A stretch of DNA of 5,934 nt from an uncultured Bacilli bacterium (GCA_944358565.1 CALVRK010000068.1:1-5934), one strand, 5' to 3'; positions 1 through 5,828 are shown, counted from the stretch's first letter. Numbers and translations: made by a program. The notes: generated by a model not told the origin, from the sequence alone.

Positions 1-3
1 TAG

Positions 4-93
4 TAAAGGCGAAGCCTTTATAAAAGGACCAGTTTGCTAGGCAAACTGAGTCCTAAAATACCGCTCTTCATGTGCGAAGCAGGTGAAGAGCGG
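4..93 (+). other. Cluster of three strong hairpins, possible end of a structured RNA
   Basis: Three consecutive inverted repeats are visible. The first pairs 4-10 with 14-20 (7 bp, GAA loop). The second pairs 25-29 with 50-54 and 30-37 with 41-48 (13 bp with one bulged A at 49, TAG loop). The third pairs 61-70 with 84-93 (10 bp perfect), and its loop contains a small GC-GAA-GC hairpin. All three reading frames are blocked by stops, so this is not coding. None is followed directly by a U-tract, so they are not ordinary terminators. A terminator at 171-202 could end the same transcript. I could not match the sequence to tmRNA, RNase P, SRP, 6S, T-box or a riboswitch I know. It may be the 3' part of a noncoding RNA whose 5' end lies outside the window, or a structured 3' UTR. 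The strand is assumed from the terminator. Confidence 0.45.
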
Positions 94-170
94 GGTGATT
101 ATAGAATATTTAAAATATTAAGGGGTAATATTAATAAGTGGAGATTTGAATCATAGTGTACGAATATAAG

Positions 171-202
171 CTAGTGTGTAATTAAAAACACACTGGTTTT
201 TT
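171..202 (+). terminator. Rho-independent terminator upstream of the translocase gene
   Basis: The stem 171-179 pairs with 188-196 (9 bp including one G-T wobble), with an 8-nt A/T-rich loop, and is followed by six T residues at 197-202. It ends whatever is transcribed from the left edge of the window and separates it from the next promoter. Confidence 0.8.
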
Positions 203-231
203 GTAAAAAATCGTCAAATTTATTTGGTTAC

Positions 232-260
232 TTTTGTTTTTAAGGGAAAAATGATATAAT
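232..260 (+). promoter_or_regulatory. Extended -10 sigma-A promoter of the translocase gene
   Basis: A perfect TATAAT lies at 255-260 and is preceded by TG at 252-253, giving the extended -10 form TGnTATAAT. The -35 position at 17-bp spacing (232-237, TTTTGT) is a poor match, which an extended -10 can compensate for. The expected start near 267 would leave a leader of about 20 nt before the ATG at 287. The promoter sits just downstream of a terminator, which supports an independent unit. Confidence 0.7.
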
Positions 261-286
261 TGTTATGTAATAATGGAGAGGATATC

Positions 287-2470
287 ATGGCGAAGAAAAA
301 AAGTAGAAAGCAAAAGAAGGAACAACCTTCTTATAGTATAGAACTTAAGGGAATAGTACTCATCTTAATTATGATAATTGGGTGCTGTCCTTTTGGGGTT
401 ACGGCCGATGTTATTAAAGGTTTTGCTGGATTTATTGCTGGTGGATGGTATATTTTACCGTTAGTAGCTACAGGTGCGGCAGGAATATATATGATGGTAA
501 AAAGAGAAAAACCTGATTTTTTAACATCAAGGTTAGTTGGACTTTATGTTTTAGTGTTAGGAATTTTAATTTTATCACATACAGAATATATCAAGCAGTT
601 AGGTGCAAATGTTTCGGCTTGGGAGATTATTATTGCAACTATTGATAATTTGATGGCTTTTGTTAATCATACGGCTGATATTCAAGGTGGCGGAATGTTA
701 GGGGCTATTTTTTCAGTTATCGGTGTAAAGCTTCTTACTTTAGATGGTACAAGAGTTGTATGTTTGGCTTTAATTATATGTGGTCTTATTATGTTTACTG
801 GTATATCTATTTACGATGCAATAGGTTATATTAGAGATAAATTACATAAAGCTAAAGAAGCTAAGATTAATAAGAAGGCTGAAAAAGCAGCTAAAGAAGC
901 TGAAGAAGAATATGAAAATGAAGATAAGAAAGTAGTTATTTCTTCGATAGATGAACTTCCGAAGGAACCGGTTAAAGAAGAAGTGAGTGAGCATAAAGAA
1001 GAAATTCATATAGATAGTAAAGGTTATAATAAACCACCAATGGGATTATTAATAAAACCTAAAATTAAAAAAGAAGCTGTTAAAGCGAATCAAGATTCAA
1101 TTAAGACTAACGTGACAGAACTTGAAAAAGTTATTAAAGATTTTGGGGTTGAAGGTAAAGTTGTAGCAGCTAATATTGGACCTTCAGTTACGCAGTATGA
1201 ACTTGAAATTAAATCAGGAACAAGACTTTCTAAGATAACCGCTTTAAATAAAGAAATTGCTTTGGAACTTGGGGCAAAAGATGTTCGTATACAAGCACCA
1301 ATTCCTGGTAAAAAAACAGTTGGTATTGAACTACCTAATAAATCAATTATGTCAGTTTCTATTAGAGAGATTTTAGAAGCTGTACCTAAAAGTAAAGATA
1401 GTTCTAAGCTATTAGTAGCTTTAGGTAAAAGTATTATGGGAAATCCAGTATGGTGTGAGATTGATAAGACACCACATTTACTTGTTGCAGGATCTACTGG
1501 TAGTGGTAAATCAGTATGTATCAATAGTATGATTACTTCTATTTTGATGAGAACAAAACCTGATGAGGTAAAATTAGTATTAGTAGATCCTAAGAAGGTT
1601 GAGTTATCTATGTATAATGGAGTACCACATTTACTTACTCCTGTTGTTACTGATCCTAAGAAAGCTAATATAGTACTTCAAAAAATAGTTAAAATTATGG
1701 AAGACAGATATGACTTGTTTGAAGGAAGTAAGACAAAAAATATAGCTGGTTATAATGCTTATGTCGATAAAAAGAATGAAAGTTTGCCAGAGGATGAGAA
1801 GATTAATAGGCTTTCATATATAGTAGTTATAATTGATGAGCTTGCAGATTTGATGTTAGTGGCAGCTAAAGAAGTTGAAGATTCAATTATGCGAATTACT
1901 CAAATGGCGCGTGCGGCAGGTATTCATTTGATAGTTGCAACTCAAAGACCTAGTACGGATGTTATTACTGGTGTTGTTAAAGCTAATATTCCTTCGCGTA
2001 TTTCTTTTGCGGTATCATCAAGCATCGATTCTAGAACAATTCTCGATATGAGTGGGGCTGAGAAGTTACTTGGTAAAGGTGATATGTTATTTTTACCACA
2101 AGGCGAAAGTATTCCAACGCGTGTTCAAGGAACTTTTGTCAGTGATGATGAGATTAAAGCGGTTGTTGATTATACTATATCTCAGCAAAAAGCGATGTAT
2201 GATACATCACTTACGGTTTCTGATGAAGATAGAGGGGCTACTACGATGGTGGAAGATGACGATTATGAGGAACCTTTATATAATGAAATTAGAGAATTTG
2301 TTATAACTCAAGGTAAGGCTAGTGCATCTTTACTACAAAGAAGATTTAGACTTGGTTATAATAGGGCCGCAAGATGTATTGATTTACTTGAAGAGCGAGG
2401 AATAGTTGGACCAGCTAATGGTTCAAAACCTCGTGAAGTATTAGTTAAGTTAGAGAAGAAAGAAGATTAA
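287..2470 (+). CDS. spoIIIE: DNA translocase SpoIIIE/FtsK
   Basis: This is a membrane-anchored, ATP-driven double-stranded DNA pump of 727 aa, close to the 787 aa of B. subtilis SpoIIIE. It clears the chromosome through the division septum and, in sporulation, into the forespore. The N-terminus is basic, followed by about four hydrophobic segments (roughly 20-38, 46-71, 83-98 and 130-180). A charged Lys/Glu-rich linker (about 188-250) follows, then the alpha domain (about 275-365). The RecA-like motor has Walker A GSTGSGKS at 402-409, Walker B IIDEL around D517-E518, and the family motif ARAAGIHLIVATQRPS from 541. A winged-helix gamma domain, which reads polar DNA motifs, ends the protein (about 660-727). 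I chose ATG 287 because GGAGAGG at 275-281 sits 5 nt upstream; a TTG at 260 lies inside the -10 element. SpoIIIE and FtsK cannot be separated by sequence alone; the sporulation neighbours favour a SpoIIIE role, but a single copy could serve both. Confidence 0.95.
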   Translation: MAKKKSRKQKKEQPSYSIELKGIVLILIMIIGCCPFGVTADVIKGFAGFIAGGWYILPLVATGAAGIYMMVKREKPDFLTSRLVGLYVLVLGILILSHTEYIKQLGANVSAWEIIIATIDNLMAFVNHTADIQGGGMLGAIFSVIGVKLLTLDGTRVVCLALIICGLIMFTGISIYDAIGYIRDKLHKAKEAKINKKAEKAAKEAEEEYENEDKKVVISSIDELPKEPVKEEVSEHKEEIHIDSKGYNKPPMGLLIKPKIKKEAVKANQDSIKTNVTELEKVIKDFGVEGKVVAANIGPSVTQYELEIKSGTRLSKITALNKEIALELGAKDVRIQAPIPGKKTVGIELPNKSIMSVSIREILEAVPKSKDSSKLLVALGKSIMGNPVWCEIDKTPHLLVAGSTGSGKSVCINSMITSILMRTKPDEVKLVLVDPKKVELSMYNGVPHLLTPVVTDPKKANIVLQKIVKIMEDRYDLFEGSKTKNIAGYNAYVDKKNESLPEDEKINRLSYIVVIIDELADLMLVAAKEVEDSIMRITQMARAAGIHLIVATQRPSTDVITGVVKANIPSRISFAVSSSIDSRTILDMSGAEKLLGKGDMLFLPQGESIPTRVQGTFVSDDEIKAVVDYTISQQKAMYDTSLTVSDEDRGATTMVEDDDYEEPLYNEIREFVITQGKASASLLQRRFRLGYNRAARCIDLLEERGIVGPANGSKPREVLVKLEKKED

Positions 2471-2496
2471 ATACGTTTAAATTAGGCGTATTTTTT
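2469..2496 (+). terminator. Terminator overlapping the translocase stop codon
   Basis: The stem 2469-2475 pairs with 2487-2493 (7 bp, AT-rich, 11-nt loop) and runs into a T-tract through 2496, with more T residues after a C. The left arm starts inside the TAA stop of the translocase gene. The stem is modest, so some read-through into the next gene is possible. Confidence 0.65.
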
Positions 2497-2553
2497 CTTT
2501 TTATGTCTACCTTTGCCGAAAGTATATTATTTATTTTATGGAAGTGTTAAAGT

Positions 2554-2895
2554 ATGAATGGTGATGATATGTTAGAGATAGATATGGACTCAAAGTATGG
2601 TATTTTATTTGTTAGATTGTTTGGAGAGTTAACTGGGAAAACAAGAAAAAAATTAAATAATGAGGTTTGGAATTTATTAGTAGAAGTTGGAATAAAAAAT
2701 GTAGTGTTTAATTTAGAAAATTTAAATAAACTTGATGATAGTGGTTTTAAAACTTTAATTAAATGCTATAACGTATGTAATCATAATGGAGGAAAGACGA
2801 TGATTTGTTTAAGTAAAAATAAGTTTGACTATGATTTAAACTCTTTTAATGTTGTGCCAGATGAACTTGCGGCAGTTAATCTTATTAATGTTTAG
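2554..2895 (+). CDS. spoIIAA: SpoIIAA-like STAS-domain (anti-anti-sigma) protein with altered phosphosite
   Basis: A single STAS domain of 113 aa, close to the 117 aa of B. subtilis SpoIIAA. SpoIIAA normally binds the anti-sigma factor SpoIIAB and so frees sigma-F. Against SpoIIAA as I recall it, the regions LFVRLFGEL, VVFNLENL and GGKTMICLS align without gaps, and the gene lies directly before a sigma-F-type gene. The key phosphorylation motif of SpoIIAA and RsbV is D-S*-[ST]-G; here it is L60-D61-D62-S63-G64, so the acceptor serine is replaced by Asp62. The Asp of the GELD motif is Thr27. No spoIIAB follows. The start is probably ATG 2554, with GGAAGTG at 2540-2546; ATG 2569 has its purine-rich stretch too close. 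Its stop overlaps the AGGAGG of the next gene. The family is clear, but its function as a SpoIIAB antagonist is uncertain. No clear promoter is visible in the gap after the preceding terminator. Confidence 0.85.
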   Translation: MNGDDMLEIDMDSKYGILFVRLFGELTGKTRKKLNNEVWNLLVEVGIKNVVFNLENLNKLDDSGFKTLIKCYNVCNHNGGKTMICLSKNKFDYDLNSFNVVPDELAAVNLINV

Positions 2896-2904
2896 GAGGT
2901 GAAG

Positions 2905-3552
2905 ATGGATTCTTTAAAAGAGGTAATTTTAAAAAACAGTAATTTGATTTATAGTATTGCGAGTCGTTTTGGTAATAATCAAGATATGGATGATTTATTT
3001 CAGGTAGGCTGTATGGGAATGATGGATGCTTATAAAAGATTTGATTCATCTAGAGGAGTCAAGTTTACAACATTTGCCTATCCTTATATTTTAGGGAAAA
3101 TATCAGAATATGTGAGAGAAAATCATGCAATTAAATTAAGTAAAGATATGATGAGAGCTAGAAATAAAATAGATAAGGCTAAATTATATTTGACGCAAGA
3201 GTTTATGAGAGAACCTGTTAATGAAGAGCTTAGTGAATATTTAAATATACCAATAGAAAATTTAAATATGCTTATGAATTACAAAGGTGGTGGTGTTAGT
3301 TTAGATGAGCCTTATTTAGACGAATTATCACTTTATGATTTAATTGCGGAGCATGAAACTGATTATAATACATTAATTTGTTTAAAACAGGAAATTGATA
3401 ATTTAGGTGAACCTGAGAGAACGATTATGTATGAAAGGTATTTTAAAGATATGACTCAAAGTGAGATTGCTGATAACTTAGGTTTGAGTCAAGTTGACGT
3501 TTCTAGAAGAGAAAAGAAGGTTTTGGTTAAACTTCGTAAGACCTTTAATTGA
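2905..3552 (+). CDS. sigF: Sporulation sigma factor of the sigma-F/sigma-G family
   Basis: A sigma-70 family factor of 215 aa that directs RNA polymerase to forespore promoters. Region 2 (about 10-77) has DDLFQVGCMGMM at 29-40 and a promoter -10 recognition helix ending near VREN (70-73). Region 3 spans about 78-135, and region 4 (167-215) holds the helix-turn-helix TQSEIADNLGLSQVDVSRREKK at about 184-205. That helix matches my memory of B. subtilis sigma-F (KDQTQSEVAERLGISQVQVSR) better than sigma-G. Position after spoIIAA and before spoVA also favours sigma-F. The protein is about 40 aa shorter than B. subtilis sigma-F (255 aa), mostly at the N-terminus. I chose ATG 2905 because AGGAGG at 2894-2899 is 5 nt upstream; a GTG at 2899 would overlap that site. 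The gene is 9 nt after the STAS stop, so the two are surely co-transcribed. Sigma-F versus sigma-G needs a phylogeny. Confidence 0.88.
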   Translation: MDSLKEVILKNSNLIYSIASRFGNNQDMDDLFQVGCMGMMDAYKRFDSSRGVKFTTFAYPYILGKISEYVRENHAIKLSKDMMRARNKIDKAKLYLTQEFMREPVNEELSEYLNIPIENLNMLMNYKGGGVSLDEPYLDELSLYDLIAEHETDYNTLICLKQEIDNLGEPERTIMYERYFKDMTQSEIADNLGLSQVDVSRREKKVLVKLRKTFN

Positions 3553-3577
3553 CAATTATAATTCTCTTATTTATAAT
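3549..3577 (+). promoter_or_regulatory. Perfect-consensus sigma-A promoter before the prepilin gene
   Basis: TTGACA lies at 3549-3554 and TATAAT at 3572-3577, with exactly 17 bp between them. The -35 box overlaps the TGA stop of the sigma gene. The predicted start near 3583 leaves only about 13 nt before the prepilin ATG, which still includes its AGGTGA ribosome binding site. An AT-only inverted repeat (3554-3561 with 3571-3578) covers the spacer edges and the -10 box; it may be chance or an operator. Confidence 0.8.
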
Positions 3578-3595
3578 TAATAATAGGTGATAGGT

Positions 3596-4000
3596 ATGAA
3601 AAAGGGTTTTACTTTAGTTGAACTTTTAGGAGTTATTGTTATTTTAGGTTTAATTGCGATGATTGCAATTCCAACTATTAATACAGCTTTGAATGATTCT
3701 AGACAAAGAGCTTATGATGAGCAAGTTGATACGATTGAAGATACGGCGATGACATATATGTCTAAAAATTCATTAAAGTTACCAAGTCAAACTGAAGGAA
3801 GTAGTTGCTGCGTTAGTGTTGGCACTTTACAAAAAGAAGGTTTACTTACTTCTGATGATATAGAAAACCCTAAATATCGTGAAGGCAGCAGTGAAGCAGA
3901 TGAGAAATTTAAAAACTTTAATGGGTCAGTTATCATTACCTTTACTAAAAATAAATATAGTTATGAGTATGCGAATACCACTTGCACTAATGCGTGTTAG
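3596..4000 (+). CDS. Type IV prepilin-like protein (pseudopilin)
   Basis: A 134-aa protein with a textbook class III signal. The short basic leader MKKG is followed by the FTLVE motif, so prepilin peptidase would cut after Gly4 and methylate Phe5; Glu9 is the conserved +5 glutamate. A hydrophobic helix (5-30) would anchor it in the membrane and pack into a pilus core. The globular part contains Cys71-Cys72 and Cys130 and Cys134, the last being the final residue, so one or two disulfides are possible. Length and motif resemble ComGC or GspG/H-type minor pilins, but no assembly ATPase, platform protein or peptidase gene is nearby. ATG 3596 has AGGTGA 5 nt upstream. It has its own vegetative promoter and terminator, so it is probably not part of the sporulation operons. 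The specific function is unknown. Confidence 0.88.
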   Translation: MKKGFTLVELLGVIVILGLIAMIAIPTINTALNDSRQRAYDEQVDTIEDTAMTYMSKNSLKLPSQTEGSSCCVSVGTLQKEGLLTSDDIENPKYREGSSEADEKFKNFNGSVIITFTKNKYSYEYANTTCTNAC

Positions 4001-4010
4001 TGGTTTTTTT
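3977..4010 (+). terminator. Strong terminator at the end of the prepilin gene
   Basis: ACCACT at 3977-3982 pairs with AGTGGT at 3999-4004. An inner helix (3984-3987 with 3994-3997, one wobble) continues the stem past a single mismatch to a 6-nt loop. A run of seven T follows at 4004-4010. The hairpin is built from the last codons and stop of the prepilin gene, and it separates sigF and the prepilin gene from the spoVA operon. Confidence 0.85.
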
Positions 4011-4039
4011 GTATAGAAAAAATAATTTGGTTCATAATA
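4011..4039 (+). promoter_or_regulatory. Sigma-G-type promoter of the spoVA operon
   Basis: GTATA at 4011-4015 fits the sigma-G -35 consensus (GHATR), and CATAATA at 4033-4039 fits the -10 consensus (CATnHTA), with a 17-bp spacer. No good sigma-A element is seen here. B. subtilis spoVA is known to be sigma-G dependent. The start would fall near 4045, immediately at the AGGAGG site. The -35 begins directly after the T-tract of the preceding terminator. Confidence 0.72.
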
Positions 4040-4057
4040 ATTTTAGGAGGAAATTAT

Positions 4058-4495
4058 ATGAAACAAAGTTATCAAGAGATTGTCAAAAAAAATAGTCCAA
4101 AAGAAAGTGTAATTGGTAATGCAGCTATAGCCTTTATTACAGGCGGTTTAATGGGAGTGCTTGGTCAGTTTTTGATCGATATGTATGCTTCCTTATTAGA
4201 AATACCTACTAAGGAAGCTACAGTTTGTATGTTAGTGACACTTATATTTTTAAGTTGTTTGTTTACGTCTTTAGGTTTTTTTGATAAGTGGGTTAATTTT
4301 TGTAAATGCGGACTTATTATTCCGATTACTGGTTTTGCGCATGCGACGATGAGCGCAGCTTTAGAATTTAGAAAAGAAGGTTTAGTTACGGGTATTGGCA
4401 TGAATATGCTTAAACTTTCTGGGGCGGTTATTATATTTGGCGTTGTCAGTAGTTTTGTCTTTAGTTTAATCAGAATGGTGGTGGGACTAATATGA
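4058..4495 (+). CDS. spoVAC: Stage V sporulation protein AC
   Basis: A 145-aa integral membrane protein, near the 150 aa of B. subtilis SpoVAC. SpoVA proteins form the inner forespore membrane system that imports dipicolinic acid during sporulation and releases it in germination; SpoVAC is reported to behave as a mechanosensitive channel. The N-terminus is polar (1-18, including the family-like YQEIVKKNSPK). Hydrophobic segments follow at about 19-45, 55-75, 85-102 and 110-145. The signature PITGFAH is at 89-95, followed by EG at 107-108. The start has AGGAGG at 4045-4050, 7 nt upstream. The TGA stop overlaps the ATG of spoVAD by 4 nt (ATGA), suggesting translational coupling. First gene of a three-gene operon driven by the sigma-G-like promoter. 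Confidence 0.95.
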   Translation: MKQSYQEIVKKNSPKESVIGNAAIAFITGGLMGVLGQFLIDMYASLLEIPTKEATVCMLVTLIFLSCLFTSLGFFDKWVNFCKCGLIIPITGFAHATMSAALEFRKEGLVTGIGMNMLKLSGAVIIFGVVSSFVFSLIRMVVGLI

Positions 4496-5481
4496 CATTT
4501 AAGTTTAATAATGTTTATATAAATGAGACAGCGACAATAACTGGTCCTTATGAAAGTAATGGACCACTTGGAAAATATTTTGATTTATGTCATAAGGATT
4601 TATATTTTGGTGAGAAAAATTTTGAAGAAGCCGAAATACATTTAATTAATGAGGCAATTAATACTTTATTAAAAAAAAGTAAAATGGATATAACTAGTGT
4701 GGATGCTTTTATAGGTGGTGATTTATTAAATCAAATAGTGGCGTCTAATTATGCAATGATGAAGGTTAACAAAAGTTTTATTGGCATTTATTCGGCGTGT
4801 TCAACAGCTACTTTGGGACTTATATTAGGTGGCGCTTTAATTGATGGGGGATTTTTAAATAAGGTTATTGCTTTTACATCATCACATAATGCGGCGGCTG
4901 AGAAGCAATATCGTTATCCAGTTGAATATGGTGGCCCAAAACCTAAGACAACGACTTTTACTTCTACTGGCGGGGTAGCAGCTTTACTTTCTAAAGATGC
5001 GGGTAATATTAAAATAGAAAGCGGCACGATTGGAGAGGTTGTTTCATCTGGAGTTAAGGATGTATTTAATATGGGAGCAGTGATGGCCAAAGCAGCGGCT
5101 GATACGATTTATAAACATCTTCAAGATACTGGACGAGATATTAGTTATTATGATTTAGTACTTACTGGTGATTTGGGTGTGTATGGCATGAAAATTTTTA
5201 GAGAGTATATGCTTAGTGAATATAATATTAAATTAAAAAATTACAATGATACAGGGGTAATGCTTTATGACATAGAAAATCAACCAGTTTATGCGGGAGC
5301 GAGCGGCCCCGCGTGCGCACCTTTAGTTACTTATGGTTATATATTTGATAAGATGAGGAAGGGGAAATATAAAAAAGTATTATTGGCGGCAACAGGTGCT
5401 TTAATGAGCCCAACGATGGTGAATCATAAACTTTCAATACCTTCTACATGTCACGCGGTTAGTTTGGAGGTAATATCATGA
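4492..5481 (+). CDS. spoVAD: Stage V sporulation protein AD, thiolase-fold DPA-binding protein
   Basis: A 329-aa soluble protein (B. subtilis 338 aa) with the thiolase/ketosynthase fold. SpoVAD is known to bind dipicolinic acid and is needed for its uptake into the forespore. Family landmarks are visible in order. The segment YSACSTAT has Cys103 at the position of the thiolase nucleophile. TSSHNAAAEKQYRYPVEYGG includes His132. FTSTGGVAAL follows, then the C-terminal GASGPACAPLVTYGYI, VLLAATGALMSP and the ending SIPSTCHAVSLE. There is no signal peptide or membrane segment, so it probably works at the membrane face with SpoVAC and SpoVAE. The ATG lies in a 4-nt overlap with spoVAC after a GGTGGTGGGA stretch, and the stop overlaps spoVAE in the same way. 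The GASGPACAP stretch appears to differ from the glycine/cysteine-rich GSGCGCS I recall in Bacillus. Intact and full length. Confidence 0.95.
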   Translation: MTFKFNNVYINETATITGPYESNGPLGKYFDLCHKDLYFGEKNFEEAEIHLINEAINTLLKKSKMDITSVDAFIGGDLLNQIVASNYAMMKVNKSFIGIYSACSTATLGLILGGALIDGGFLNKVIAFTSSHNAAAEKQYRYPVEYGGPKPKTTTFTSTGGVAALLSKDAGNIKIESGTIGEVVSSGVKDVFNMGAVMAKAAADTIYKHLQDTGRDISYYDLVLTGDLGVYGMKIFREYMLSEYNIKLKNYNDTGVMLYDIENQPVYAGASGPACAPLVTYGYIFDKMRKGKYKKVLLAATGALMSPTMVNHKLSIPSTCHAVSLEVIS

Positions 5482-5828
5482 TTTATTTAAATGCATTTTT
5501 ATTTGCTGGTTTTGTTTGCGGGATTGCACAAATAATACTTGATAAAACTAAGTTAACCCCTGGTCATATTACAGTTATATTTGTTATAATAGGTGCATTT
5601 TTAGATGTGTTTAATATATATGATCAGATTATTTTATGGGCTGGTGGTGGTGCACTTGTGCCAATTACTAGTTTTGGTCATAATTTAACTCATGGAGCTA
5701 TTCATGGATATAATACTGAAGGAGTTTTAGGTTTATTTAGTGGAACTTTAGATTTAACGGCAGCTGGCATTAGTGCGGCAATTATATTTGCTTTCTTTCT
5801 ATCACTTATTTTTGAACCAAAAGATTAA
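5478..5828 (+). CDS. spoVAE: Stage V sporulation protein AE (SpoVAEb)
   Basis: A 116-aa hydrophobic membrane protein with the length and pattern of SpoVAEb, the partner of SpoVAC in the dipicolinic acid channel. Membrane segments lie at about 4-22, 30-47, 51-70 and 83-112. The motif PITSFGH at 62-68, followed by EG at 81-82, mirrors PITGFAH...EG in SpoVAC, consistent with the two belonging to one family. The ATG overlaps the spoVAD stop (ATGA), with GGAGG at 5466-5470, 7 nt upstream. It is the last gene of the operon, and a terminator follows at once. No spoVAA, spoVAB, spoVAEa or spoVAF is present in the window, so this is the reduced C-D-E set also seen in clostridia. Confidence 0.93.
   Translation: MIYLNAFLFAGFVCGIAQIILDKTKLTPGHITVIFVIIGAFLDVFNIYDQIILWAGGGALVPITSFGHNLTHGAIHGYNTEGVLGLFSGTLDLTAAGISAAIIFAFFLSLIFEPKD

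Noticed and set aside
61..93. GAAGCAGG in the third hairpin considered as an SRP RNA signature
   Set aside because: The GGAA tetraloop and the symmetric internal loop of SRP RNA are absent; the apical element is a small GC-GAA-GC hairpin.
1090..1524. Reverse-strand open frame of 144 codons inside the translocase gene
   Set aside because: It lies wholly within the conserved alpha and Walker A regions of spoIIIE, shows no recognisable family features and has no ribosome binding site; it is a shadow of the coding strand.
2052..2306. Second forward open frame within the translocase 3' half
   Set aside because: It is out of frame with the conserved motor domain, and its translation is low-complexity and resembles nothing known.
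2499..2528. Possible promoter for the STAS/sigma pair (TATATT at 2523-2528)
   Set aside because: The -35 region at 17-18 bp matches only about half of the consensus, and no sigma-H-like AGGA...GAAT pair is present, so no promoter can be supported.
2899..2904. GTG start two codons upstream of the sigma gene ATG
   Set aside because: It overlaps the AGGAGG ribosome binding site, which is correctly spaced for ATG 2905.
3554..3578. Inverted repeat after the sigma gene considered as a terminator
   Set aside because: The 8-bp stem is made only of A-T pairs and no T-tract follows; it coincides with the prepilin promoter instead.
4165..4401. Reverse-strand open frame opposite spoVAC
   Set aside because: It is a shadow of the strongly conserved spoVAC frame.
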